NCBI GenBank assembly: GCA_024636785.1 | Contig: JAGXGK010000042.1 | Coordinates: forward strand, 1-64,000 | Direction: 5' to 3' | DNA: 64,000 nucleotides | DNA from: Gammaproteobacteria bacterium | GTDB lineage: Bacteria; Pseudomonadota; Gammaproteobacteria; SZUA-229 | In this document: piece after piece, positions 44,086-53,538 of the stretch | How positions within the stretch are numbered: the stretch's first letter is position 1 | Layout: every line of letters begins with the position of its first letter | Notes under the pieces: generated by a model | Told to the model about the DNA's origin: nothing | What the model saw: only the letters and a program-made list of their open reading frames with translations | Databases searched by the model: none | Program-made: the position numbers and the translations under genes

Positions 44086-45195
44086 ATGAAAGCTAGAGCC
44101 GCAGTTGCATGGGAAGCCAAAAAACCTCTGTCCATTGAAGAAGTTGAAGTTATGGGTCCTAAACGAGGCGAGGTGCTTTTGAAAGTGATCGCTTCCGGTG
44201 TCTGCCATACCGACGCTTTTACGCTTTCGGGCGATGATCCGGAAGGTGCCTTTCCCGCCATTCTCGGCCACGAAGGCGGCTGCGAAGTGGTTGAGCTGGG
44301 TGAGGGCGTTACCAGTTTAGCGGTGGGTGATCATGTTATCCCCTTATACATTCCTGAATGCGGCGAATGCGAATACTGCAAATCGCCCAAGACCAATCTT
44401 TGCCAGTCCATCGCTTCGACGGTGTGGACCGGTTACATGCCCGACGGCACGCGGCGCTTTTCCAAAAACGGTAAAGATATCTATCATTACATGGGCTGCT
44501 CCACTTTTTCTGAATACACCGTGGTGCCGGAAATTGCGCTGGCCAAAATCAACAAGGCCGCGCCGCTGGACAAGGTCTGTCTGCTTGGTTGCGGCGTCAC
44601 CACCGGCATCGGCGCAGTGCTGAATACTGCCAAAGTCGAGGCCGGTTCAACCGTGGCGGTATTCGGGCTGGGTGGCATCGGTCTCTCCTGCGTGCAGGGT
44701 GCGGTGATGGCGGGCGCGTCACGTATTATCGCCATCGACATTAATCCCGACAAATTTGAATTTGCCAAACAGCTGGGCGCGACCGATTTTGTTAACCCCA
44801 ACGATGTCGGTGACAACTTTGTCGAATACATGCAGGACACTTTTAACGGCGGCCCGGATTACTCCTTCGAATGCATCGGCAATGTTCACGTTATGCGCGA
44901 TGCCCTGGAATGTACCCACATGGGCTGGGGCGTGTCGACCGTGATTGGCGTCGCCGGGAGCGGGCAGGTCATCCAGACCCGTCCCTTCAATCTGGTGGTG
45001 GGCCGTACCTGGAAAGGCAGCGCATTCGGTGGCGTCAAGGGCAGAACCGAATTGCCCGGTTACGTTGAGCGCTACATGGACGGCAAAATCGAGCTGGACA
45101 GCATGGTCACCCACACCATGCCGCTGGAGGATATCAACCGTGCCTTCGACCTGATGCACAGCGGCGAGAGCATTCGCTCGGTCATTATTTTCTAG
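44086..45195 (+). CDS. frmA: S-(hydroxymethyl)glutathione dehydrogenase (class III ADH)
   Basis: 369 aa. Catalytic zinc ligands lie in GVCHTDAF and [10 protein letters not shown]; the structural zinc has four Cys in [27 protein letters not shown] binds NAD+. It oxidises S-hydroxymethylglutathione, formed from formaldehyde and glutathione, to S-formylglutathione. The next gene, 11 nt downstream, completes the pathway. No FrmR repressor gene is adjacent, so induction, if any, is by another route. Confidence 0.95.
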   Translation: MKARAAVAWEAKKPLSIEEVEVMGPKRGEVLLKVIASGVCHTDAFTLSGDDPEGAFPAILGHEGGCEVVELGEGVTSLAVGDHVIPLYIPECGECEYCKSPKTNLCQSIASTVWTGYMPDGTRRFSKNGKDIYHYMGCSTFSEYTVVPEIALAKINKAAPLDKVCLLGCGVTTGIGAVLNTAKVEAGSTVAVFGLGGIGLSCVQGAVMAGASRIIAIDINPDKFEFAKQLGATDFVNPNDVGDNFVEYMQDTFNGGPDYSFECIGNVHVMRDALECTHMGWGVSTVIGVAGSGQVIQTRPFNLVVGRTWKGSAFGGVKGRTELPGYVERYMDGKIELDSMVTHTMPLEDINRAFDLMHSGESIRSVIIF

Positions 45196-45206
45196 GAGCC
45201 CGCATC

Positions 45207-46049
45207 ATGTCACTGCAAATTATTGCAAGCATCAGAGAGTTCGGCGGTTATCTGAATCGTTACAGCCACGACTCTGCATCGTGTCATTGTGAAATGATCT
45301 TTTCGATATACCTGCCACCGCAGGCGCAGAACGAAAAGGTGCCTGCGCTGTACTGGCTCTCCGGCCTGACCTGTACCGATGACAACGCCCGCAGCAAGGC
45401 CGGGGCGCAGCGTTATGCGGCCGAGCACGGCATCGCCTTAATCTTTCCCGACACCAGTCCGCGCGGTGAGGATGTCGCCGATGCCGAGCGTTATGATCTG
45501 GGTCAGGGTGCTAGTTTCTATGTCAATGCGACGCAACCGCCCTGGGCCGGACATTATCAGATGTATGATTATGTCAGCCGGGAACTGCCGGCCTTGCTGG
45601 AGGAAAATCTGCCGCTACTCGCCGGTGTTAAATCGGTCTCCGGTCACTCCATGGGCGGGCACGGCGCTTTGATCTGCGCGCTTAAAAATCCGTCCGGTTA
45701 CAGATCGGTTTCCGCTTTCGCCCCTATCTGTAACCCGGTTAACGGTGAGTGGGGAAAAACTTGTTTCACCGCCTATCTGGGCGATGACAGAACAACATGG
45801 AACGCCTATGACGCCACGGCCCTGGTCGAAGCGGGCGCCAGGGTTTCTGATATTCTGATCGATCAGGGCACCGCCGATGAGTTTTATGATGAGAAACAGC
45901 TGCTGCCGGAGAGCTTGAAAGCGGCCTGCGACAAAGCCGGACAGGCCATTACCCTGCGCATGCAGGAGGACTATGACCACAGCTACCATTTTATCGCCAG
46001 CTTCATCGGCGAACACATCGCCTACCATGCCCGGGCACTGAAATCTTAA
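45207..46049 (+). CDS. frmB: S-formylglutathione hydrolase
   Basis: 280 aa esterase-D family protein. The nucleophile is in SGHSMGGHGAL, the Asp in DQGTADEFY and the His in DYDHSYHF, a complete alpha/beta-hydrolase triad. It releases formate and glutathione from S-formylglutathione. AGGAG 8 nt before the ATG and the 11-nt gap to frmA show a two-gene formaldehyde detoxification operon. Confidence 0.96.
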   Translation: MSLQIIASIREFGGYLNRYSHDSASCHCEMIFSIYLPPQAQNEKVPALYWLSGLTCTDDNARSKAGAQRYAAEHGIALIFPDTSPRGEDVADAERYDLGQGASFYVNATQPPWAGHYQMYDYVSRELPALLEENLPLLAGVKSVSGHSMGGHGALICALKNPSGYRSVSAFAPICNPVNGEWGKTCFTAYLGDDRTTWNAYDATALVEAGARVSDILIDQGTADEFYDEKQLLPESLKAACDKAGQAITLRMQEDYDHSYHFIASFIGEHIAYHARALKS

Positions 46050-46055
46050 CAGCGG

Positions 46056-46706
46056 TTATTCACTTCGCGGCAGTCTGTTTGCCTTTTCCACCTGCGCCCT
46101 TAAATTTCGCAGCATTCTGAACGGCAGTGCCTGCTGTATTTTGTTAATGATCCAGTTCGGTAGCCAGCCTTTGGGGTCAGCATAAAAGATCAGTTCGGCT
46201 TTTGTTTTGTTGTCATTGATAGCGATCAGGGTATATCGGCTTTCAAGTATCTCAGCTCTCACTGCGTCATCCTGCCCGGGCATCAGTTCGCTCTCTTCTG
46301 AGGTCATCTCCATGATTATCTTTTGATCGTCCTTGTAGATCAGTTTCCGGCGGTAGACAAAGTCTCTGTCGGAGGCGGGCCAGGGTGCTTCAAACAGGGT
46401 ATATTCCAGTTTTTCCGTGTGTGAATAGTCTCTTAGTATGCGCACCTCCGCCAGAAACGGCACCCATGTTTTTCTTTTGGAAATATCTTCTATAAAAGCC
46501 TGTATCTCCTCTATGTTCGCTGCAATAACTATCTGGGTTTTCACTCTGACAATATCGGAGCCTTCGATTTCCTGCGCATAGACAACGATGCCCTGTTCTT
46601 CCCGAATTTTCTCCCACGGCGACTGCGTCGGTTCTGCCGGCAGATCCGAAGACATCATGCACAGCCATACTATTTTTGTGAACCAGATTCCCGATACTCT
46701 TTTCAT
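46056..46706 (-). CDS. START-domain (SRPBCC) protein, exported
   Basis: 216 aa from ATG 46706, which opens into a short signal peptide (MKRVSGIWFTKIVWLCMMSSDLPAEP); a longer frame to 46781 adds residues with no role. The rest is a START-like lipid-binding domain: WEKIREEQGIVVYAQEIEGSDI, a helix after ANIEEIQAFIEDI, and a long C-terminal helix (NWIINKIQQALPFRMLRNLR). Such proteins may bind lipids in the periplasm. It converges with frmB with only a 6-nt gap. Confidence 0.75.
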   Translation of the reverse strand: MKRVSGIWFTKIVWLCMMSSDLPAEPTQSPWEKIREEQGIVVYAQEIEGSDIVRVKTQIVIAANIEEIQAFIEDISKRKTWVPFLAEVRILRDYSHTEKLEYTLFEAPWPASDRDFVYRRKLIYKDDQKIIMEMTSEESELMPGQDDAVRAEILESRYTLIAINDNKTKAELIFYADPKGWLPNWIINKIQQALPFRMLRNLRAQVEKANRLPRSE

Positions 46707-46867
46707 GCTTATAGAGCCTTCTTCAAAATAATCCCGAAAACTTATCTCCGGCATGGTTACTACTCTGCCGCATCCAGCCACAAAACTGCGTGCATCTTAC
46801 TATGAGCAATCACACTAAAAATAGCGTTCGATCGGGATTGCTTCAGTCTCAATACTTATTCCCCGGC

Positions 46868-46895
46868 GAAAAAAAGGCCGCTAAATTTAGCGGCC
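46868..46895 (-). terminator. Rho-independent terminator of glnN
   Basis: GGCCGCTAAA/TTTAGCGGCC is a perfect 10-bp stem arrangement at 46876-46895. Read on the minus strand it is followed by a run of seven T. It lies 30 nt after the glnN stop. Confidence 0.9.
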
Positions 46896-46925
46896 CTCTC
46901 AGCTTTAGTGCAACAGCAGTCGCAA

Positions 46926-49100
46926 CTATTTGATAAATAGCATTTCACGGTACTTGGGTAATGGCCATAGATCATCGGCGACTTCAGTCTCCAGCAGATC
47001 AGCATGCTCGCGCACCTCATCCATCAGGCTGTGAATCTCGTTGGCCGAATATTGCATGTGCTCTTCGATCGAAGCAAAGTCATCACGCTCCAGAGCGGCA
47101 CCGAGTTTTTCCACTGCCGCCATCATGGCATTGGTTTCAGTAGCGATCGATTTTGCGACCGAGGTATCCATCTCAATGCCCATCTCCGCCATGCTCGAAG
47201 TGGTACTCGACAGTTCGAAGAGATTGCTGATGGCGGCCGGATAGATACTTGTTTTTGCCATTTCTACCATCAGCTTCGCCTCTACTTCGATGGAGAGAAT
47301 GTATTGTTCGGCATAGACTTCATAGCGGCTTTCCAGCTCGACAGGTGAAAGCACGCTGGTGTTTTTGAACAGGTTTTTCACCGACTCTTCGCGAAACGCC
47401 GGCAAAGCATCGGCAGTGGTGGGGATGTTCTTCAAACCGCGTTCCTCAACGGCGGCGGTGTGCCAGTCTGCAGAGTAACCGTCGCCGCCGAAGACGGCGT
47501 TGCCATGTTCGTTCATCAACTCTTTGAGCACGGCGAATACCGCATCGTCCTGTTTGACACCCTTGCCCAATTGAGCTTCCAGCTCACCGGCGATCCAGTT
47601 CAGTGAGTCGGCCAGAATGGTATTCATCGCTATCAGTGGGCCGGATACCGACTGCGAGGAGCCGACTGCGCGAAATTCAAAACGGTTGCCGGTGAAGGCA
47701 AACGGCGAGGTGCGGTTACGGTCGCCCGGATCACGTTCAAACTTGAGGATCTGGGAAAGGCCCAGATCCATCAGTCCGCCGACTTCACTGCTGGCGAGCT
47801 TGCCGTCCTTGATATCCTGGAATACATTCTCCAGCTGATCACCCAGATAGACAGAGAGAATCGCCGGTGGCGCTTCATTGGCCCCCAGGCGGTGGTCATT
47901 GGAAGCGGTGGCGATAGCCGCGCGCAGTAGGGGGCCGAAAAGATGTACGCCGCGAATGACCGCGCCGCAGAATAGCAGGAAGTTCAGGTTGTCATGGGGA
48001 GTGCTACCGGGGTCGAGCAGGTTGCCCTGAGTGGCATTGCCCACCGACCAGTTAACGTGCTTGCCGGAACCGTTGATGCCGGCGAAGGGCTTTTCGTGCA
48101 GCAGACAGACGAAGCCGTGTTTCTTGGCGGTGGTTTTCAGCAGCGTCATCATCAGCTGCTGATGGTCTGCGGCGACGTTGGCGGCTTCGAAGTAGGGCGC
48201 AATCTCGAACTGACCCGGCGCCACTTCATTGTGATGGGTTTTGGCGGGAATGCCGAGCCGGTACAGCTGATCTTCCAGATCCTGCATGAAAACCTGAACA
48301 CGCGCCGGAATGGCGCCGAAGTAATGATCATCAAACTGCTGGCCTTTGGCAGGCGGTGCACCGAACAGGGTGCGACCGGCCAGCAGAAGGTCGGGGCGGC
48401 TGTTGGCAAAGTTGGCATCGACCAGAAAATATTCCTGCTCCGCGCCACAGCTGGAATTCAATGGCGCAATATCGGTCTCGCCCATCAGGGTCAGCACTTT
48501 CTGCGCAGCTTTGTTCATGGCATTGTTGGAGCGCAGCAGCGGAATTTTCTTGTCCAGCGCCTCACCGGTCCAGGACATGAAGACACTGGGGATCATCAGG
48601 GTGGAGCCGTTATCGGTGTGCATAATATAGACCGGGCTGGTCGGATCCCAGGCGGTATAGCCGCGTGCAGCATTGGTCATGCGGATGCTGCCATTGGGGA
48701 AAGAAGAGCCGTCAGGCTCGCCCTTGATCAGCAGGCTGCCGGTAAATTCGGTAATCGCAGCACCTTCCGAGTTAGTGACGATAAAACCGTCGTGCTTCTC
48801 GGCGGTGATATTGGTCATAGGGAAAAAGATGTGAGAGAAAAACTTGACGTTTTTGGACATCGCCCACTCTTTCATCGCCGCAGCAACAATATCAGCGGTG
48901 GCGGCATCCAGCGGAGCGCCGGTCTGCACGGTGTTCTTGATCGCTTTGAAAGCATTTTTAGAGAGCGACTCCTCCATCTTTGCCAGATTAAAGACATCAC
49001 AGGCCCAGATCTTTGATAGTGGTTCGGGAGTTGCTAAAGCCATGGGTTCACGGTTGGTGATTTGATAGATTGCCTGGACGCGAGATTCATTTCCACTCAT
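46926..49100 (-). CDS. glnN: Type III glutamine synthetase (GSIII)
   Basis: 724 aa, the GSIII size class (GSI is about 470). Family motifs include FFPMTNITAEKHDGF, GAEQEYFLVD, NEVAPGQFEIAPYFE, KPFAGINGSGKHVNWS and NRTSPFAFTGNRFEFRAVGSSQS, which form the substrate and metal sites. It makes glutamine from glutamate and ammonia with ATP. GAGGAAA 5 nt before the ATG, a sigma-54 promoter at 49248 and NtrC sites at 49390 show control by nitrogen limitation. A second, GSI-type enzyme is at 52018. Confidence 0.95.
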   Translation of the reverse strand: MSGNESRVQAIYQITNREPMALATPEPLSKIWACDVFNLAKMEESLSKNAFKAIKNTVQTGAPLDAATADIVAAAMKEWAMSKNVKFFSHIFFPMTNITAEKHDGFIVTNSEGAAITEFTGSLLIKGEPDGSSFPNGSIRMTNAARGYTAWDPTSPVYIMHTDNGSTLMIPSVFMSWTGEALDKKIPLLRSNNAMNKAAQKVLTLMGETDIAPLNSSCGAEQEYFLVDANFANSRPDLLLAGRTLFGAPPAKGQQFDDHYFGAIPARVQVFMQDLEDQLYRLGIPAKTHHNEVAPGQFEIAPYFEAANVAADHQQLMMTLLKTTAKKHGFVCLLHEKPFAGINGSGKHVNWSVGNATQGNLLDPGSTPHDNLNFLLFCGAVIRGVHLFGPLLRAAIATASNDHRLGANEAPPAILSVYLGDQLENVFQDIKDGKLASSEVGGLMDLGLSQILKFERDPGDRNRTSPFAFTGNRFEFRAVGSSQSVSGPLIAMNTILADSLNWIAGELEAQLGKGVKQDDAVFAVLKELMNEHGNAVFGGDGYSADWHTAAVEERGLKNIPTTADALPAFREESVKNLFKNTSVLSPVELESRYEVYAEQYILSIEVEAKLMVEMAKTSIYPAAISNLFELSSTTSSMAEMGIEMDTSVAKSIATETNAMMAAVEKLGAALERDDFASIEEHMQYSANEIHSLMDEVREHADLLETEVADDLWPLPKYREMLFIK

Positions 49101-49247
49101 TACGTTTTCCTCAATATGTATATTTCAATTAAAATTTGTTAGGGCTATCGGTGATAAGCTGCTCTGCGAAAGTGCGCGTATACTTCAGTTGCTTAACCCT
49201 GAAATGGCTGAGCGTCGATAGCTTAAATCCCTGTCTGCCTTGCTCTA

Positions 49248-49263
49248 TGCAATAAGCGCACCA
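49248..49263 (-). promoter_or_regulatory. Sigma-54 promoter of glnN
   Basis: On the minus strand TGGTGCGCTTATTGCA fits the -24/-12 consensus with 10 nt between GG and GC. The start point would be near 49237, leaving a leader of about 137 nt before the ATG at 49100. Candidate NtrC sites lie 130-180 bp upstream. Confidence 0.82.
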
Positions 49264-49389
49264 ATTTTATGCGCGGCGTTCGTCAGCGGGTTTTGAGCGG
49301 AAATCCGGCGAATACCCCATGGAAATAACACTTATATGCTCCACAATAACTTATTAGACAGTAAGAGGTTGTATTTTATCTGTCGACGC

Positions 49390-49426
49390 CGCACCTTATT
49401 GGTGCGCAGCGTTCTATAATGGTGCG
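49390..49426. promoter_or_regulatory. Tandem NtrC-binding sites upstream of glnN
   Basis: CGCACCTTATTGGTGCG (49390-49406) has the 17-bp layout of the NtrC consensus TGCACTA-N3-TGGTGCA. A weaker site with the right half ATGGTGCG occupies 49410-49426, so the two centres are 20 bp apart, about two helical turns, suitable for cooperative binding. They could also affect the divergent gene at 49444. Confidence 0.7.
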
Positions 49427-49443
49427 CTCAGGAAGATTGTTGC

Positions 49444-49734
49444 ATGCAAAATAGCGTACCCGAAATTGCTGAGTTCACCGAAATTACCTGCAATCGCTGT
49501 CAGGCCAGCTGCTGCCGCCTGGAAGTATTATTGATCAGCGAAACCGGTGTGCCGGAGCGCTATATCGCCACCGACCGCTGGGGTGGACAGACCATGGCCC
49601 GGCTGGATGACGGCTGGTGCGCGGCACTGAACCGTCAGACCATGAACTGCATGATATATGCGCAACGTCCCCAGATCTGCCGTGATTTCAAAATGGGCGG
49701 CCATGAATGCCGGGTGGAATTCACGACTGGATAG
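49444..49734 (+). CDS. YkgJ family cysteine cluster protein
   Basis: 96 aa. CNRCQASCC near residue 17 begins the CxxCxxxCC signature; further Cys residues at GWCAAL, MNCMIYAQRPQICRDF and HECRVE complete a set likely to bind zinc or an Fe-S cluster. The RPxxCRDF motif is characteristic. Function of the family is unclear. It is divergent from glnN, its start only 18 nt from the tandem NtrC sites. Confidence 0.82.
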   Translation: MQNSVPEIAEFTEITCNRCQASCCRLEVLLISETGVPERYIATDRWGGQTMARLDDGWCAALNRQTMNCMIYAQRPQICRDFKMGGHECRVEFTTG

Positions 49735-50051
49735 CTAATTTTGTACCGAGAAAAAGGCATTCAGTCCACCAAAAACACAAAGGACGCAAAAAAACTGAAT
49801 AATTGTTAAACCAATAGTCCACAGATGAACGCAGATGAACACAGATAAAGTCAAAAACAGAAATGATTATTGATTCGCGAAGAATGCGAAAAAAACACTA
49901 GATGTGTTAGTGAAAAATCATTCACCGCAGAGACGCAGAGGGCGCAGAGAAGTACAAGGCATTAGCTTTTATCCGCGTTCATCTGCGTTTATCTGTGGAC
50001 TGAAAGCTTTAACTGCCAACTATGTCTTAACAAGTGAGATTTCAGATTGAT
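49735..50051. repeat. Repeat-filled intergenic region
   Basis: No gene. It holds GTCCACAGATGAACGCAGATG (49817-49837) with a continuing ACACAGATAAA, its inverted relative ATCTGCGTTTATCTGTGGAC (49981-50000), a GCGAAGAATGCGAAAAAA element (49877-49894) and TTCACCGCAGAGACGCAGAG (49921-49940). Three repeat families are stacked here, and the first and second would form a long hairpin enclosing the others. Confidence 0.7.
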
Positions 50052-50615
50052 ATGAACACCCCTTCGGTTAGCTGTATTATTCTCGCCGGTGGTGAAGGCA
50101 GGCGCTTTCACCATGCGGATAAGGGGCTGGTGGAGTTTAACGGCCAGCCTCTGATTGCTCATGTTATGGCGGCGCTGAAGCATCAGGTCGATGATGTTGT
50201 CATCAGCGCTAATCGTAATTTCGAGCGGTACCGGGCGTTTTCGCCTTCGGTGGTTCCCGATGTCAACGAAAAGCACGGTCCGCTCTCGGGTATCGTCGCG
50301 GCGCTGCCTGTTTGCAGGCATGAGCAGGTGCTGGTAGTGCCCTGTGATATGCCTTTTCTGCCCGATGATCTACTGGCCCGGCTGCTGGCCGGTTCCGCGC
50401 AGCACGACATCAGCATTGCCGAGGTTCAGGACCGGTTGCAACTGGTGCTGCTAATGCACAAATCACTGCTGGCATCGGCGCAGGATCGGCTCGCTGCCGG
50501 TGATTACAGGCTGATGCAATGGGTAAAAGCCTGTTCACCCGCAGTCATCAACTTTGATGACCGGGCGGCGGCCTTCAAAAATATCAATGAGGCACGCGAA
50601 CTCGATGGGCTTTGA
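50052..50615 (+). CDS. mobA: Molybdenum cofactor guanylyltransferase
   Basis: 187 aa from ATG 50052; a GTG at 50034 is a weaker option. LAGGEGRRF and DKGLVEF form the GTP-binding signature, and VVPCDMPFL carries the metal-binding Asp. It attaches GMP to molybdopterin for DMSO-reductase family enzymes in the cytoplasm. No other molybdenum gene lies nearby. It is slightly shorter at the C-terminus than many MobA proteins but looks complete. Confidence 0.93.
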   Translation: MNTPSVSCIILAGGEGRRFHHADKGLVEFNGQPLIAHVMAALKHQVDDVVISANRNFERYRAFSPSVVPDVNEKHGPLSGIVAALPVCRHEQVLVVPCDMPFLPDDLLARLLAGSAQHDISIAEVQDRLQLVLLMHKSLLASAQDRLAAGDYRLMQWVKACSPAVINFDDRAAAFKNINEARELDGL

Positions 50616-50674
50616 GGCGCGTTCGCTGCTAAACTCCCGCTTGCGAAATCTTCCTGCGAACATAAAATTCATCC

Positions 50675-51817
50675 ATGGCACAGAACCTCGAACAACGCAC
50701 CAAAGAAATTAACCGTGTCACCTGGTGGGGCGTTTTAGTCAATCTGGTTCTTTCCATAGTCAAGCTTGTCGGCGGTGTTATCGGCCAGTCACAGTCGCTG
50801 ATTGCTGATGGTCTGCATTCGCTCTCAGACCTGATCAGCGACGGCATGGTACTGGTCGCCGCCAAGCACGCCGGCGAAGAGGCCGATGAAGATCACCCTT
50901 ACGGCCATGGCCGTTTCGAGACGCTGGCGACCGTAGCACTGGGCATGTTTCTGATCGTCGTCGCCGTCGGCCTTGCCTATGATGCTGCGATACGGGTTTT
51001 CGATAAAGAAGTTCAAGCCGTTCCGCACCTCTTTACTCTGGGCATCGCGCTGTTTTCCATCTTCTCGAAAGAAGCGATGTACCACGTTACCCACCGCGTC
51101 GGGGTTCGCATCAACTCTAAAATGGTGATCGCCAATGCCTGGCACCACCGTAGCGATTCGATTTCATCGGTGGTGGTGCTGATCGGCATTGCAGGTGCTC
51201 AGCTGGGTATGCCTATGCTTGATCCCATTGCGGCGATTATCGTGGCGGTAATGATCGCCAAAATCGGCTACGACCTGGGCTACCACAGCGCCCGCGAGCT
51301 GGTCGATACCGCGCTCGAACCCGAGACGGTTGAGCAGATCAAATCAAAGATTCTGGAAAATGAAGAGGTGCTTGAGCTGCACATGCTGCGCACCCGGCGC
51401 ATGGGGCACACGTCGCTGGTGGATGTGCACATTCTGGTTCACCCCAAACTCAGCGTTTCCGAGGGGCACCATATTTCCGAGGCCATCGAAACCTCCCTGA
51501 TAAAATCTTTTGATGACATCAATGATGTCACCGTACACATCGATCCGGAAAATGACGAGTGTGAGGCTCGCTGTCGAAATCTGCCGCTTCGCAGTGAATT
51601 GATTATCGCGCTGAAACACGAATGGTCGAAATATTCCGAACTGGATGAGATTGATGATATTACCCTGCATTATCTGGACGGGTGGATCACGGTTGAGGCG
51701 AATATCCCCCTGACCGTTCTGGATTCGCTGCAGGATGCGGAAAGATTTCAGACTAATTTCCGCGAGGCCAGCCTGGCGGTTGCCAGCGTAGGTGAAGCCG
51801 ACTTAAGGTTTCACTAA
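50675..51817 (+). CDS. Cation diffusion facilitator (CDF) metal transporter
   Basis: 380 aa. Six membrane helices (about 20-210) contain ADGLHSLSDLISD in TM2 and NAWHHRSDSISS in TM5, the tetrahedral metal site of CDF antiporters. The cytoplasmic domain (about 215-300) has DVHILVHPKLSVSEGHHISEAIE. A further 80 residues follow (about 300-380), repeating the metal-binding-like alpha/beta fold, so the protein is longer than FieF (300 aa). It exports divalent metals such as Zn or Fe in exchange for protons; the metal cannot be told from the sequence. Confidence 0.92.
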   Translation: MAQNLEQRTKEINRVTWWGVLVNLVLSIVKLVGGVIGQSQSLIADGLHSLSDLISDGMVLVAAKHAGEEADEDHPYGHGRFETLATVALGMFLIVVAVGLAYDAAIRVFDKEVQAVPHLFTLGIALFSIFSKEAMYHVTHRVGVRINSKMVIANAWHHRSDSISSVVVLIGIAGAQLGMPMLDPIAAIIVAVMIAKIGYDLGYHSARELVDTALEPETVEQIKSKILENEEVLELHMLRTRRMGHTSLVDVHILVHPKLSVSEGHHISEAIETSLIKSFDDINDVTVHIDPENDECEARCRNLPLRSELIIALKHEWSKYSELDEIDDITLHYLDGWITVEANIPLTVLDSLQDAERFQTNFREASLAVASVGEADLRFH

Positions 51818-51924
51818 TTGCAAGTTTTTAAGCCGGCTCAACTTAAAATAGACGCTGCTCTCTTTCCATTGTGCGTCTGTTTCATGCAAAATACATTCAG
51901 CATCAGAATGTCGCTGTTCAGGCA

Positions 51925-51960
51925 GGCTTATTAAGCCATGCTGACTGAGGCTTCTTTTTT
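51925..51960 (+). terminator. Terminator-like hairpin with an alternative pairing upstream of glnA
   Basis: AAGCC (51933-51937) can pair with GGCTT at 51949-51953, which is followed by a run of six T, giving a weak intrinsic terminator. The same AAGCC can instead pair with GGCTT at 51925-51929, which would prevent it. It may simply end the CDF transcript, or act as an attenuator in the glnA leader if a promoter lies before it. Confidence 0.45.
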
Positions 51961-52017
51961 ATCCGTGTTGCCGCTCAAATCAGCGGTTAGCCATTCTATT
52001 TTTCGAGGAGTAATGCA

Positions 52018-53427
52018 ATGTCTGCAAATGACGTTTTAAATATGATCAAGGAACACGACGTGAAATTCGTCGACTTCCGTTTCACCGATACTCAGGGCAA
52101 AGAGCAGCATGTTTCTGTTCCGGCTCATACCATCGATGAAGATGTGCTGCTCGAAGGCAAGATGTTCGATGGTTCATCGATTGCCGGTTGGAGAGGCATT
52201 AATGAATCCGACATGATTCTGATGCCCGACTGCGATTCTCAGGTGCTCGACCCGTTCACCGAAGAGGTGACTATGAACCTGCGTTGCGACATCGTCGAAC
52301 CCTCCAGCATGCAGGGTTACAGCCGCGACCCGCGCTCCATCGCCAAACGCGCCGAAGCTTATCTTAACTCCACCGGCATCGCGGATACCGCCTATTTCGG
52401 CCCCGAAAACGAATACTTTGTTTTCGACAGCGTGCAGTGGACCGACGAAATGGGCGGGGTTTCCTACCGTATCGAGTCCGAAGAAGCGGCCTGGAATACC
52501 GGCAAAGATTATGACGGTAACAATATGGGACATCGTCCCGGCGTAAAGGGCGGCTATTTCCCGGTTCCACCTATCGATTCCCTGCAGGATCTGCGCTCAA
52601 CCATGTGTCTGACCTGTGAAGAGATGGGCGTGGAAACCGAAGTTCATCACCACGAAGTAGGTACCGCAGGTCAGTGTGAAATCGGCACCGTTTTCAACAC
52701 TCTGGTGCGTAAGGCCGACGAAGTTCAGATCTTCAAATATTGCATCCACAATGTGGCGCACGCCTACGGCAAAACCGCTACCTTTATGCCCAAACCCATG
52801 GTGGGCGACAACGGCAGCGGCATGCACGTTCACGTCTCCCTGGCCAAAGACGGGGTCAACCTGTTCGCGGGTGACCAGTACGGCGGCCTGTCGGAAAATG
52901 CGCTGTTCTTTATCGGCGGCATTATCAAACACGCCAAAGCCATCAACGCCTTCTGCAATGCCTCGACCAACAGCTACAAGCGACTGGTACCTCACTATGA
53001 AGCCCCGGTGATGCTGGCCTACTCCGCCCGCAACCGCTCCGCTTCGATTCGTATTCCCCACGTCAGCAATCCTAAGGGACGCCGTATTGAAGTGCGCTTC
53101 CCCGACTCTTCGGCCAACCCCTATCTCTGTTTTGCCTCCATCCTGATGGCGGGCCTGGACGGTATTCAGAACAAGATAGATCCCGGTGAAGCAGCTGATA
53201 AAGACCTCTACAACCTGCCTCCTGAAGAGGAAGCAAAAATCCCGCAGGTGGCTTTCTCGCTGGCAGAAGCCCTGACTGAGCTGGATAAGGATCGTGAATT
53301 TTTGACCGCCGGCGGTGTATTCGACGATGACAGCATTGACGCCTTCATCAAGCTGAAAGCGGCAGAGGTGCTGCGTTACCGTACTGCGGTTCATCCCTGT
53401 GAGTTTGATATGTACTACAGCGTTTAA
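52018..53427 (+). CDS. glnA: Glutamine synthetase type I
   Basis: 469 aa. [44 protein letters not shown] and [12 protein letters not shown] are the GSI active-site motifs. DLYNLPPEE carries the Tyr that GlnE adenylylates, so this is the GSI-beta, post-translationally regulated type. GAGGAG 7 nt before the ATG gives strong translation. I found no NtrC or sigma-54 site in the 200 nt upstream, unlike glnN. A strong terminator follows at 53471. Confidence 0.97.
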   Translation: MSANDVLNMIKEHDVKFVDFRFTDTQGKEQHVSVPAHTIDEDVLLEGKMFDGSSIAGWRGINESDMILMPDCDSQVLDPFTEEVTMNLRCDIVEPSSMQGYSRDPRSIAKRAEAYLNSTGIADTAYFGPENEYFVFDSVQWTDEMGGVSYRIESEEAAWNTGKDYDGNNMGHRPGVKGGYFPVPPIDSLQDLRSTMCLTCEEMGVETEVHHHEVGTAGQCEIGTVFNTLVRKADEVQIFKYCIHNVAHAYGKTATFMPKPMVGDNGSGMHVHVSLAKDGVNLFAGDQYGGLSENALFFIGGIIKHAKAINAFCNASTNSYKRLVPHYEAPVMLAYSARNRSASIRIPHVSNPKGRRIEVRFPDSSANPYLCFASILMAGLDGIQNKIDPGEAADKDLYNLPPEEEAKIPQVAFSLAEALTELDKDREFLTAGGVFDDDSIDAFIKLKAAEVLRYRTAVHPCEFDMYYSV

Positions 53428-53470
53428 ACCACGGATTCAGGCTAAACTCAAGCTGTTTAGTGTTATCTGA

Positions 53471-53502
53471 AAATGCCCCGGCTTTTGTCGGGGCATTTTT
53501 TT
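53471..53502 (+). terminator. Rho-independent terminator of glnA
   Basis: AATGCCCCG (53472-53480) and CGGGGCATT (53489-53497) make a GC-rich stem with an 8-nt loop followed by T residues to 53502. It lies 44 nt after the glnA stop. Confidence 0.93.
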
Positions 53503-53538
53503 GTGCAGGCAAAAATAAATCGGGCTATGCTAGGGCTT

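Noticed and set aside
47994..49016. 340-aa plus-strand frame opposite glnN
   Set aside because: Exact antisense of glutamine synthetase motifs; no independent features.
52597..53394. 265-aa minus-strand frame opposite glnA
   Set aside because: Antisense shadow of glnA.
53473..53538. Upstream extension of the DUF4124 gene
   Set aside because: It overlaps the glnA terminator and removes the signal peptide from the N-terminus.
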